Shown here: in pieces, positions 8,129-16,072 of the stretch
Layout: every line of letters begins with the position of its first letter
How positions within the stretch are numbered: position 1 is the first letter of the stretch
From: Agitococcus lubricus
Lineage (GTDB): Bacteria; Pseudomonadota; Gammaproteobacteria; Pseudomonadales; Moraxellaceae
Length of the DNA: 64,000 bases
Assembly: GCF_003051055.1 (NCBI RefSeq)
Contig: NZ_QAON01000003.1
Coordinates: 186,001 to 250,000, forward strand
Direction: 5' to 3'
Program-made: the position numbers and the translations under genes
The notes under the pieces: generated by a model
The model's input: only the letters and a program-made list of their open reading frames with translations
Databases searched by the model: none
What the model was told of the DNA's origin: nothing

Positions 8129-9400
8129 TTAAAACTTAAAGGAATAACCAAACTGTACCACTAAAGCATTCAAATCAGGAAAGAGATTTTGCGTTTTTAA
8201 TTGGCCAATCGCCTCACTGGGGCTACTGTTGCCACTTTGACTGTATTGTTCAACACGCACGCTAAATTCGCGGTCTTTGCTGAGCTTTTTCCCGTATTTA
8301 ATCCCAAACGTCGTGGCATCAAATTCACCCAAGCGTGGGTCTGCGGATGCAAACTCAGGCAAGGCTTGACCATGTACTAAAAAGTAACGGTAAAAATCAG
8401 CTGCAGATTGGGTATAGAAACGTAAGTGCGGTTCTAAATAACTGTCATTCCCTAATTCATAACGATAGCGTAAGTCGAGCGTGTGAGAGTTAATGCCCCA
8501 GTCATCGGTCATAAAACGATAGGACACATCAATCACATCTTCAGTCAAATGGTATTTGGTTTGCCAAAAAAGACTATGACGGGTACGGCTATCGGGTCTG
8601 TTTTCATATAAATAATCGGTGGCAAAACCTGTTGTACCATCGACTAAACTTAAGACTTTATAGGGGTCAGTATGATAACCACTGGAGGTACTTAAGGAGT
8701 AGTTCCATTGCATGATGGTTTTGCGGTTAATCACTTGCGTGACCCCGAATAAGGCATCAATCACCGTTTTATTGTCGTTACCTTCTTTGCTATTAGCGGT
8801 CATCGCGCTAAATGCCGTCGGTTTGCCCCCCACAGGATTCAGGCTATCTAACTCCAAATTTAACCCTGCACTTAAGGTGGTATTTTTGTTATTGATATCT
8901 TTAGAAATAGCCCCGTTTAAGGATAAGGACTTAAAGTCAAACTCAGAAGAAATACCCCCGCCAATACTGGCTTTATAGTCTTCACCCAGTGGTTGTTCCC
9001 AGTTGGCATGTACCGCAGCCCGTGTGTCTTTGAACTCGCCATCTAAAGGTTGGCTATTGGGCGCCGTAGTATAGGCTTTATTTCCAGAAGGGCCAGTAAA
9101 GGTTTGTGGCTGACTGCTGGACGTTGCACCGTTAGGTGATGCCCCTGTTAAAGAATCTAAGGTCACTTTGAGGTTAAGGATACGCTCATCGCCATAGTCT
9201 TTTTTGAAGTTGACAATCGGTTCAGCGGCACTGACACGGCCATTGTCTTCTTTATAATATAAAACGGCAGTATCGACTTGCCATGCTTTATCGCTGACAG
9301 TGTCTGCTGCGGACACTGCACCCGATAACCCTAAAAGGCCACAACTGGCCGCTGCCAAAGCAGCACGCATAGATTGCGCTTTTTTTGCTGTTAGTTGCAT
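8129..9400 (-). CDS. DUF3570 outer-membrane beta-barrel-like protein with a putative flavinylation motif
   Basis: The 423-residue protein has an N-terminal signal peptide (cleavage likely after VSAAD region, about residue 31) and a series of amphipathic beta strands ending in an aromatic residue (QFGYSFKF), as for outer-membrane barrels. It matches DUF3570 in composition and context. Residues 82-88 read DSLTGAS, which fits the ApbE acceptor motif Dxx(S/T)GA(S/T) known from NqrC/RnfG, with Ser88 as the possible FMN site. The start overlaps the DUF4266 stop by 10 bp. It is third in the tlpA/DUF4266/DUF3570/apbE cluster. Flavinylation is inferred from motif and neighbour; the function of the family is unknown. 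Confidence 0.88.
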   Translation of the reverse strand: MQLTAKKAQSMRAALAAASCGLLGLSGAVSAADTVSDKAWQVDTAVLYYKEDNGRVSAAEPIVNFKKDYGDERILNLKVTLDSLTGASPNGATSSSQPQTFTGPSGNKAYTTAPNSQPLDGEFKDTRAAVHANWEQPLGEDYKASIGGGISSEFDFKSLSLNGAISKDINNKNTTLSAGLNLELDSLNPVGGKPTAFSAMTANSKEGNDNKTVIDALFGVTQVINRKTIMQWNYSLSTSSGYHTDPYKVLSLVDGTTGFATDYLYENRPDSRTRHSLFWQTKYHLTEDVIDVSYRFMTDDWGINSHTLDLRYRYELGNDSYLEPHLRFYTQSAADFYRYFLVHGQALPEFASADPRLGEFDATTFGIKYGKKLSKDREFSVRVEQYSQSGNSSPSEAIGQLKTQNLFPDLNALVVQFGYSFKF

Positions 9401-9618
9401 CCGCAGCCACCTCCACCAAAACCACGTCCACCACTAGACGCTTCTTTACTAAAATAAATATGGTCATCAATCGCACTGTCGAGTGGTGCGCTATTGAGTT
9501 GCATTGAGGGTTTAGCCAGTAAGTCACGTTCCCACGGTTTAACACCTAAGGAGCTACAGCCACTGACAGTACTCACTAGCACAGTGGCTAGTAGTAGAAG
9601 CGATATTTTTTTAGCCAT
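9391..9618 (-). CDS. DUF4266 small lipoprotein with Gly/Cys-rich tail
   Basis: A 75-residue lipoprotein: the signal peptide ends in a lipobox (VSTVSGC, Cys21). The body contains VKPWERDLLAKPSMQL, typical of DUF4266, and the C-terminus is GGRGFGGGGCGCN, a run of glycines with two cysteines. It should be anchored in a membrane facing the periplasm. The gene overlaps the DUF3570 start (ATGCAACTAA) and follows the tlpA-like gene by 31 bp, so the three are co-transcribed. The C-terminal Cys pair could bind a metal or serve as a thiol substrate of the TlpA-like protein; both ideas are inference. Confidence 0.88.
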   Translation of the reverse strand: MAKKISLLLLATVLVSTVSGCSSLGVKPWERDLLAKPSMQLNSAPLDSAIDDHIYFSKEASSGGRGFGGGGCGCN

Positions 9619-9649
9619 GATGATTCTCAGAGCATGAAGTGAATAAAAA

Positions 9650-10096
9650 TTATTTGCTAACTAACAGGTCATTAAGTTCGCTTTCGTATTGCGCCTGTTT
9701 AGCGCTATGAAAGCCTTTATGCTTAAAGCGAGGCTTGCCGTCGCGGTCGATAATAAAAGAGCTAGGCATGGTGCTGACTTTGAAGTCTTCGGCTAATTTT
9801 CCGTCTTTATCGTATAACACCTTAAACTCAGGTTGGAATTCGGCTAAAAAGGCATCAGCCAATTTTTTATCTTGGTCAACATTGACAGCAATAATCACTA
9901 AGCCGTCTTTGCCACGTTGTTGTTGCATCTTTTTCAACCACGGAAAAGATTCGCGACAGGGACCACACCAAGATGCCCAAAAATCAACATAGACGACTTT
10001 GCCTTTGTAGGCATCTAGGTTCAGCGTATCAGCAATACCGACATTGATATTCAGACCAACAACGGCAGCCAGTAAGCAACTGCGGATTATGTTCAT
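9650..10096 (-). CDS. TlpA/ResA-like periplasmic thioredoxin-fold protein
   Basis: The product (148 residues from ATG 10096) has a signal peptide (about residues 1-22) and a thioredoxin fold with the redox pair C44-GP-C47 (FWASWCGPCRES) and the cis-Pro loop (STMPSSF). TlpA-like proteins reduce specific disulfides in the periplasm and receive electrons from DsbD. The dsbD gene is directly divergent here, which fits. The start at 10096 is preceded by AGAGGTT; a longer in-frame version from 10147 would lack a proper signal peptide start. It heads the operon with DUF4266, DUF3570, apbE and the two-component genes. Confidence 0.9.
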   Translation of the reverse strand: MNIIRSCLLAAVVGLNINVGIADTLNLDAYKGKVVYVDFWASWCGPCRESFPWLKKMQQQRGKDGLVIIAVNVDQDKKLADAFLAEFQPEFKVLYDKDGKLAEDFKVSTMPSSFIIDRDGKPRFKHKGFHSAKQAQYESELNDLLVSK

Positions 10097-10185
10097 GGGT
10101 TTAACCTCTACATGACTAGGCCGATACGTCAATTTGTCTATACGCAAAGTGAGGTATCAACGGGCTTGTCACCATTCTAAACAGC

Positions 10186-10206
10186 CTTAACTTAAGAGTT
10201 TCTTAA
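10186..10206. promoter_or_regulatory. Putative PmrA/QseB-type box (CTTAA-N6-CTTAA)
   Basis: CTTAA at 10191-10195 and 10202-10206 are spaced by 6 nt, with a further CTTAA at 10186. The 11-bp direct-repeat period matches the published PmrA box. It lies in the divergent gap between the tlpA-like gene and dsbD, and a QseB/PmrA-like regulator gene closes the cluster. Confidence 0.5.
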
Positions 10207-10270
10207 CAACAAAAAATATTACATAGGCTTAAAAAGAAAGATTCTCTACAACAAATGTCACATTGACCTT

Positions 10271-10286
10271 GTTAAGACTGTCTTAA
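10271..10286. promoter_or_regulatory. Second putative PmrA/QseB-type box / palindrome near dsbD
   Basis: GTTAA (10271) and CTTAA (10282) are again 11 bp apart, and the segment 10272-10286 is a perfect palindrome TTAAGAC-T-GTCTTAA. It lies 50 bp before the dsbD start and could be read as a direct-repeat box or as a dyad operator. Confidence 0.45.
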
Positions 10287-10336
10287 TGAAAAGGCGTTAC
10301 AGTGCAAAAAAAATATTGTCTCGTGGGTTGTAGCTT

Positions 10337-12196
10337 ATGAAACGTTTTTTCTGGTTAATGTGGTTGGTGATATGGAGTGCTGTTGTACAAGCGGCAGTTC
10401 CAAGTTTTGATGATATTCCTGCGGAAGAAGAATATTTGCCCGTAGAGCAAGCCTTTAAGCCTATTATTTCGACGAATGCAGGCCAAGTGCATGTGGGTTT
10501 TACGATTGCAGACGGTTATTATTTATATAAAAAACGTGTTTTTGTCATAGAGCAAGGGACTGAGCCAGCCATTGTGACTGGTGAGCCGCAATTTAATGCC
10601 ACTGCACAAATTAAAAATGACCCTAATTTTGGCCGAGTAGAAATTTTTCATCATGCGGTGGCGGTAGATTTGCCTGTGTATGCTAAACAACGTACACAGC
10701 TTGGCCAAGATGTGGCGGTCACTCTCAGTTATCAGGGCTGCTCGGAGCAGGGCTTGTGTTATCCCCCACAAAAAATCCATACACAATTGCGTTTAACGCA
10801 ACTTGCACCGACGACTGTCGTCAATAAAACCGATGTTCAGCCCATACGTATTAGCGATAAGGTGGTCACAACCGCACCAAAAGCCCCACAAGATGCCAAT
10901 GGTTTAGCATCATTTTTGGCAAATAGTAGTCTTTGGTTAGTATTGGCAACCTTTTTAGTCTTGGGCATTGGTCTGTCATTTACGCCCTGTGTATTACCGA
11001 TGGTGCCCATTTTATCGGGCATTATTGCTGGTCAAGGCCAAGGCTTATCGGCTAAACGTGGCTTTTTATTATCATTATCGTATGTGATTGGTATGGCGAC
11101 CACGTATGCCATTGCAGGTATGTTGGTGGGCTATTTTGGCGCAAGTGCCAATTTATCGACATGGATGCAAAGTCCTGTTGTCTTGTCGGTATTTGCGGCT
11201 ATTTTTGTTTTATTAGCCTTAGCCATGTTTGGCTTTTACGAATTGCAACTGCCTGCATTCATCCAAGACCGTTTGACCCATCTGAACCAAAAACAACAAG
11301 GAGGCACTTATGTGGGTGTCTTACTGATGGGAATTTTATCGGCATTGGTGGTGTCGCCATGTGTGTCTGCCCCGTTGGCAGGTGCTTTGTTGTATATCAG
11401 TAGTACAGGCGATATGTTCTTAGGCGGTGCTGCGTTATTGGCCTTGGGCTTAGGCATGGGGACGCCCTTATTGTTGATTGGTTTAGGGGGAGGGAGTTTA
11501 ATTCCCAAAGCGGGTCAGTGGATGGTGATCGTCAAATCTGTTTTTGGTGTGTTGTTATTGATGGTGGCAATTTGGTTGTTATCTCGCTTTTTAGCAGGGG
11601 TTGTCACCTTGGTATTATGGGGCTTTTTGTTAATTGTCTGTGGTATTTTGATGGGCGCATTAGACCATACCCAAACAGGTTGGCCTCGCTTTTGGAAGGG
11701 GCTAGGTGTCGGTTTATTGGTCTGGGGTGTCTTGTTGTTAGTTGGTGCAGCTAATGGTCAATCAAATCCCTTGCAACCCTTACAATTTAGTATGAGCAAT
11801 GGCCAAGCTAACCCTGAAAGCAGCGAAGTAAATTTCCGTAAAGTCACGACAACTCAAGAGTTAAATCTGGCATTAGCCGAGGCCAAGCAACAGGGCAAAA
11901 CCGCTTTGTTAGATTTTTACGCCGATTGGTGTATTGCCTGTGTAGAAATGGCGCATGATACATTTAGCTCGCCCAAAGTGGCACAAGCACTGAGCTCTGT
12001 GATGCTGATACAAGCCGACATTACCCAGAATGATGCTAATTCACAGGCGTTATTAACGCATTTTGATTTATTTGGCCCACCCAGCGTCTTGTTTTTTGAT
12101 GCACAGGGACAAGAGTTAAAGACTATGCGTATTATGGGCAGTATGGGGGCTGAGGATTTTATTGACCACCTTAAACCCCTAGCCGCCACACACTAA
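10337..12196 (+). CDS. dsbD: Thiol:disulfide interchange protein DsbD
   Basis: The 619-residue protein has all three DsbD parts. A signal peptide (to about 20) is followed by the periplasmic alpha domain with the redox pair C135/C141 (YQGCSEQGLCYPP), then eight hydrophobic segments with the membrane cysteines in FTPCVLPM and SPCVSAPLAG. The C-terminal thioredoxin-like gamma domain has C532-IA-C535 (YADWCIAC). It moves electrons from cytoplasmic thioredoxin to periplasmic acceptors such as the TlpA-like protein encoded divergently. Size is slightly above E. coli DsbD (about 565). A hairpin at 12210 follows the stop. Confidence 0.97.
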   Translation: MKRFFWLMWLVIWSAVVQAAVPSFDDIPAEEEYLPVEQAFKPIISTNAGQVHVGFTIADGYYLYKKRVFVIEQGTEPAIVTGEPQFNATAQIKNDPNFGRVEIFHHAVAVDLPVYAKQRTQLGQDVAVTLSYQGCSEQGLCYPPQKIHTQLRLTQLAPTTVVNKTDVQPIRISDKVVTTAPKAPQDANGLASFLANSSLWLVLATFLVLGIGLSFTPCVLPMVPILSGIIAGQGQGLSAKRGFLLSLSYVIGMATTYAIAGMLVGYFGASANLSTWMQSPVVLSVFAAIFVLLALAMFGFYELQLPAFIQDRLTHLNQKQQGGTYVGVLLMGILSALVVSPCVSAPLAGALLYISSTGDMFLGGAALLALGLGMGTPLLLIGLGGGSLIPKAGQWMVIVKSVFGVLLLMVAIWLLSRFLAGVVTLVLWGFLLIVCGILMGALDHTQTGWPRFWKGLGVGLLVWGVLLLVGAANGQSNPLQPLQFSMSNGQANPESSEVNFRKVTTTQELNLALAEAKQQGKTALLDFYADWCIACVEMAHDTFSSPKVAQALSSVMLIQADITQNDANSQALLTHFDLFGPPSVLFFDAQGQELKTMRIMGSMGAEDFIDHLKPLAATH

Positions 12197-12209
12197 ATTG
12201 TGCAAATAA

Positions 12210-12231
12210 CGGGATGCGTGATGTCATCCCG
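12210..12231. terminator. Hairpin between convergent dsbD and hydrolase gene
   Basis: A perfect 7-bp stem CGGGATG / CATCCCG with an 8-nt loop lies between the convergent stops at 12196 and 12239. The T-run is weak (GATGTCTCTT on the plus strand), so a bidirectional terminator is probable but not certain. Confidence 0.55.
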
Positions 12232-12238
12232 ATGTCTC

Positions 12239-13315
12239 TTAACGCTGTAATTGGCCAAACTCGGCTTCGCCAATTAAAAAGCTGCTTTGTTGTTGAGGTA
12301 CTAGCCAATAGGGAGTGGCTTCACTCGATGACGCACAATTAGGATAATCTGGATTAACCGATGCGCCCGCAATCGTTTTTTCCATCACCATCGAAATGTA
12401 TTGGTCATTACTGCCTTCTAGGGTGTTCCCGTTTAAGATAACCTCTGCACCTGTCGCTTTGGCATAACGACGAATGGCGTTAATTCGGGAGTTTTTAGGT
12501 TCATAAGCATCTGCACCCACGCCATTTTCAGAAGATACCCGAATCCCATCACGCACGCGCGCCACTAAAGAGTGATTCCCATGCGTGTGACCTGCGGTAT
12601 GTACTAAGGCGACACCACGGCCTAATTGAATACTGTCATCAAACATGACAATTTTGTCTAGGCTCACGCCCTTAATCCCATTCGGGCAATACCAATCGGC
12701 TTGGCAAGGCAAGAGCGCAGTGGTTGATAACCACTCTTTACGGTGTACGAGTAATTTTGCGTTAGGAAAATAACCTTGCTGCTGACCTATTCCTAACCAT
12801 TTACGTAAGTCTTGAGTATGTAAATGGTCATAACTAATATAGTCGACTTTTTCTGGCGCAATGCCTGTACTGGCTAAGGCACTTTCGACACTGTGATAAA
12901 TGGGAGCCATCACATCTTGTGCTTTTTTGGGTAAACGCATTTTATCAACTAAACGCTTAAAAAAAGGCGTTTCGCGATTGCCGTCAATGTCGGATGGCGA
13001 AAATAGCAGGGTTTTTATTGCCCCTTCAAAATCTTTGTATTGGACAATAAACAAACGGTTTAAGATGTGTATAAACGGAAAGCGATAGGTGCTTTGCGCA
13101 TAAACTCCGCTATAACCATACCACGTGGGATAGGGTACACGAATTAAGTTAATACTTTTATAAAATAAGACTTCTGGCTCATCCATAAAGCGTTCTCTAA
13201 AGGCGAGTGCAGCTTTACGCGTTGCATTGAGTTGCTCTTGAGGCAAAGGCGATTGACGGCAAGTATCAAAATCAGTAATCGCTTTCATCGCGGGTGAGAG
13301 GGCAAACGTAGTCAT
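12239..13315 (-). CDS. Metallo-beta-lactamase-fold hydrolase
   Basis: The product (about 358 residues) shows the metallo-beta-lactamase fold signatures in altered form: YISYDHLHTQDLRKW in place of HxHxDH (here HxHxxD), the second His motif VHTAGHTHGNHSLV, and a later SSENGVGADAYEP. The start at 13315 (MTTFALS) has AAGGAT upstream and follows the SDR stop by 4 nt, so both genes form an operon. The changed first metal motif may alter metal binding. The substrate is unknown; a lactonase/esterase-like role on a hydrophobic compound is possible given the SDR and the TetR regulator next to it. Confidence 0.78.
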   Translation of the reverse strand: MTTFALSPAMKAITDFDTCRQSPLPQEQLNATRKAALAFRERFMDEPEVLFYKSINLIRVPYPTWYGYSGVYAQSTYRFPFIHILNRLFIVQYKDFEGAIKTLLFSPSDIDGNRETPFFKRLVDKMRLPKKAQDVMAPIYHSVESALASTGIAPEKVDYISYDHLHTQDLRKWLGIGQQQGYFPNAKLLVHRKEWLSTTALLPCQADWYCPNGIKGVSLDKIVMFDDSIQLGRGVALVHTAGHTHGNHSLVARVRDGIRVSSENGVGADAYEPKNSRINAIRRYAKATGAEVILNGNTLEGSNDQYISMVMEKTIAGASVNPDYPNCASSSEATPYWLVPQQQSSFLIGEAEFGQLQR

Positions 13316-13319
13316 GGGC

Positions 13320-14099
13320 TTATCCTTTACGGCTAATAAATTGATTGATGGTACGGCTAATAAAATCGGGGGCAGCGCCTGAAAGGGCATAAAAACCACG
13401 GGTAGGAAATCCTACTGTCCAATGCACTTTAGCCAAACGTTTTTGGTAATTAGCCGCTTGCCAAATGGTTTGTGCCACATCGATGGCTGTTAAACTGACC
13501 CCCATGTTTTTGATGCTGTTGGCATCCATATTTGTCACCATGCTGGTTTGAACAAAAAGAGGCAGAACATCCATTACCCGAATACCATCGCCAGCCCATT
13601 CAAGCTCTAAGGCTTCGGTTAAGCCACGTACGGCAAATTTCGTCGCAGAATAAACCGCTAACGACGGTTGGCCATACAATGCGGAGGCAGAACATAAATT
13701 GATAATACGAGCATTCGCCGTTTGTTTCAGATAGGGATAGGCCAAATAACAGCCATTTAAGACACCTTTTACATTGACATCTATCAATTGATGTAAACGT
13801 TTGAGGGGAATTTCGGTACATTTGCCAGACGCTAAAATGCCTGCATTGTTTAATAACACATCTAAACGGCCTGTTTTACTAAAAAAAGCGGTGAGTGCTT
13901 TTTGCCATTGTGCTTCATCGGCAACATTCAGTTGACCCGTCATGCACACGTGTTGACCCAGTTCCTGCTGTAGTTTGTGAAGACCTGTTTCATCAATATC
14001 AAATAGCCCGACAAACCAGCCATTTTGGGCAAATAGACGTGCGGTTTCTGCACCAATCCCTGCGGCTGCACCCGTGATAAAAATACATGGCATTGACAT
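13320..14099 (-). CDS. Short-chain dehydrogenase/reductase (SDR)
   Basis: The 259-residue protein is a classical SDR: cofactor motif TGAAAGIG near the N-terminus, NNAG after strand 4, the catalytic Ser (LCSASALYG), and YSATK for Tyr/Lys. An acidic residue after strand 2 (FDIDE) suggests NAD(H) preference. The start at 14099 (MSMPCIF) has AGAGGG about 9 nt upstream; an ATG at 14138 is possible but has no site. It is the first gene of the SDR-hydrolase operon and is divergent from a TetR regulator, which is likely to repress it. The alcohol or ketone substrate is not known. Confidence 0.88.
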   Translation of the reverse strand: MSMPCIFITGAAAGIGAETARLFAQNGWFVGLFDIDETGLHKLQQELGQHVCMTGQLNVADEAQWQKALTAFFSKTGRLDVLLNNAGILASGKCTEIPLKRLHQLIDVNVKGVLNGCYLAYPYLKQTANARIINLCSASALYGQPSLAVYSATKFAVRGLTEALELEWAGDGIRVMDVLPLFVQTSMVTNMDANSIKNMGVSLTAIDVAQTIWQAANYQKRLAKVHWTVGFPTRGFYALSGAAPDFISRTINQFISRKG

Positions 14100-14225
14100 G
14101 ATGATGTGACCCTCTTTTGACAAAGTAGCATTGTGCATCTTAGCTTGATTTGCAAGGTGCGGTTTAGCCCCTACATGGATAGATTTTTTTAGCCCATAAT
14201 AGGTGTTTAGTTTGTTTAGGTTATT

Positions 14226-14247
14226 TTAGGAAAGATTTCTTTCCTAA
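14226..14247. promoter_or_regulatory. Perfect inverted repeat, probable TetR operator
   Basis: TTAGGAAAG-ATTT-CTTTCCTAA is a 9-bp perfect dyad with a 4-bp centre. It ends 13 bp before the TetR start and lies in the divergent promoter gap to the SDR gene. Size and place fit an operator bound by a TetR dimer that controls both directions. Confidence 0.7.
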
Positions 14248-14260
14248 TTCAAGAGGGAAT

Positions 14261-14929
14261 ATGCAAGATTCCGACGAAATGAGTACGAAAGTACCCAAAA
14301 AAAGTACCAAACGCGGTTACGGTGGCCGTAGTGCTGAACAGTTGGCAGAGGAACGTTATCAGCGTTTAATGGCGAGTGCCTTAGAGTTATTTGGGACAGT
14401 AGGGTATTTACCAACCACCGTAGAGAAGTTATGTGCCCACGCCAAAGTAACACCCCGTCATTTTTATGAGCATTTTGCCGACCGTGAAGCCATATTAATT
14501 GCCGTGTTCAAGCTAATTTTACAGGAAACCCGTATGGCTGTTTTACACGCCATGTTGGATGAAAAGATAGCGTTAGAACAGCGCCTATTGGCGGGAATGA
14601 ATGCATTTTTACAGGCTCATTTAGATGATATCAGACGGGTGCGTATTACCACGCAAGAAATATTAGGCGTCAGTCAACGCGTAGAAGCGGTTAGAAATGA
14701 AGCAATCACAGAATTTGCGGTGTTAATTGAAAACTATTTAGCCATTTGGGTGGCACAGCAAAAAATCCCTGCGCGTAATTATCGCGTATTAGCCTTTGGC
14801 CTAGTGGGTGCGATGCATGAGCTACAAATTGCATGGTTAAATCAGCAAGTGCCGCAAGAACGAGGCCTTTTGCTGGCAGAAATGGCGTTTATTTTACAAG
14901 CGATGATGCGTGGCGTGCAGTTTTCATGA
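14261..14929 (+). CDS. TetR-family transcriptional regulator
   Basis: A 222-residue protein with an N-terminal basic tail (KVPKKSTKRGYGG), a TetR helix-turn-helix at about residues 37-80 (ALELFGTVGYLPTTVEKLCAHAKVTPRHFYEHFADREAI region) and an all-helical ligand domain. It is divergent from the SDR-hydrolase operon, with the perfect dyad at 14226-14247 between them. AGAGGG precedes the ATG. The most likely role is repression of the SDR/hydrolase genes and of itself; the ligand is unknown. Confidence 0.92.
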   Translation: MQDSDEMSTKVPKKSTKRGYGGRSAEQLAEERYQRLMASALELFGTVGYLPTTVEKLCAHAKVTPRHFYEHFADREAILIAVFKLILQETRMAVLHAMLDEKIALEQRLLAGMNAFLQAHLDDIRRVRITTQEILGVSQRVEAVRNEAITEFAVLIENYLAIWVAQQKIPARNYRVLAFGLVGAMHELQIAWLNQQVPQERGLLLAEMAFILQAMMRGVQFS

Positions 14930-15011
14930 TAGATACTTTAAGATATAAGCAATTACCTAAACGTCAAACAACAACAGATTTTCGCGTATTCGCATAAACA
15001 GGAGACAGTCA

Positions 15012-15347
15012 ATGACCCAACACATTGGTTTTGCTGGACAATTATATCCAGAACAAATGCAAGAAGTTGCCGCCCGTGGTTTTAAGACCGTGATTAACAA
15101 TCGTCCCGATTATGAAGAAGGCGCACAACAACCCACAGCCGCTCAAATGCAAGAAGCAGCCCAAGCGCAGGGGTTAAGTTATGTACATCAGCCTGTGATT
15201 AGTGGCCAAATTACCCAAGAAAATGTTGAGCAATTTGCTAAATATGTCAATGAGTTACCCAAACCTGTTTTAGCATTTTGTCGCACAGGCAATCGTTGTA
15301 ATAATCTTTATCAATTAGCTAAACAAATGGATTTATTAGACGACTAA
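15012..15347 (+). CDS. DUF442/TIGR01244-type small phosphatase- or sulfurtransferase-like protein
   Basis: The 111-residue protein has the fold of the beta-lactamase-hydrolase-like/DSP group: FAGQLYPEQMQEVAARGFKTVINNRPDYEE at the N-terminus and the loop AFCRTGNR carrying a Cys and Arg (C-x4-R). Members are annotated as TIGR01244 sulfurtransferases and often act in sulfide/persulfide metabolism, or as phosphatases. AGGAGA precedes the ATG. It stands alone between the TetR gene and the convergent tonB, so the context gives no further clue. Confidence 0.82.
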   Translation: MTQHIGFAGQLYPEQMQEVAARGFKTVINNRPDYEEGAQQPTAAQMQEAAQAQGLSYVHQPVISGQITQENVEQFAKYVNELPKPVLAFCRTGNRCNNLYQLAKQMDLLDD

Positions 15348-15355
15348 AACACAAG

Positions 15356-16072
15356 CTAACTAAGCTGAAAGTGAATCGGGACAATCACCCATGCACTAAT
15401 GGCCTCAGTACCCCGTTTAGCAGGCACAAAACGCCACAATTTGACGGTTTTTTGTGCTGATTCATCTAACAGTTTAAAGCCTGAGCTTTCGGCTAATTCT
15501 ATGGCTTCGGCCAAGCCTTGTTCTGATACCTTAACGCGTAGTTTAACGATGCCTTGTTGTTGTAAGCGTCGGGCAAAACTTGGATAACTGGGTTTTGGGT
15601 TTTTTAAATAAGCGGCATCAAAAATTGGTTCTGCTATGTCCTCTGTGGTACTAGGATAGTCTGTCTTTGTGATGTCTTGTTTAGCCTGTTCTAAAGTAGC
15701 CGTGTCTATAGCCTTTGTGGTGTCAGTGCTCAGTTCGTGTGATGCTTCTGCTGCTGTATTCAATATTGCTTCAATGCTGGCTTGATGTGTTGTTGGGCTT
15801 GAGGTGTTAATTGTTTTAACAACATCAGATTTAGCCTTTGCTGGGCTTGTAGTATGAGGTTTTATAGGCTCAGAAATGGCTTGTGCCTGCGTGAGTTTGT
15901 GTGTGGTTACCTGTTGATAGACTAACGTCACTGTCACAGGCGGCGTGATTGTTTGCTCTGGACGATGCGGACTCAGATAAAGAAGAATGGCTAATACACC
16001 ATGCAAAGCCAGTGAACATGACAAAGGTTTTGCATAGTCATAGCATGGAGTCCGCTTAGACCACATTACCAT
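15356..16072 (-). CDS. TonB-family energy transducer
   Basis: The 238-residue protein has one N-terminal transmembrane helix (LSCSLALHGVLAILLYL), a Thr/Pro/Lys-rich periplasmic linker and a C-terminal TonB domain (PSYPSFARRLQQQGIVKLRVKV...LWRFVPAKR). It couples the inner-membrane proton motive force to outer-membrane receptors. The start overlaps the stop of the upstream TonB-dependent receptor by 7 bp, so this TonB is probably dedicated to that receptor. The gene is convergent with the DUF442 gene, whose stop is only 8 bp away. Confidence 0.9.
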   Translation of the reverse strand: MVMWSKRTPCYDYAKPLSCSLALHGVLAILLYLSPHRPEQTITPPVTVTLVYQQVTTHKLTQAQAISEPIKPHTTSPAKAKSDVVKTINTSSPTTHQASIEAILNTAAEASHELSTDTTKAIDTATLEQAKQDITKTDYPSTTEDIAEPIFDAAYLKNPKPSYPSFARRLQQQGIVKLRVKVSEQGLAEAIELAESSGFKLLDESAQKTVKLWRFVPAKRGTEAISAWVIVPIHFQLS

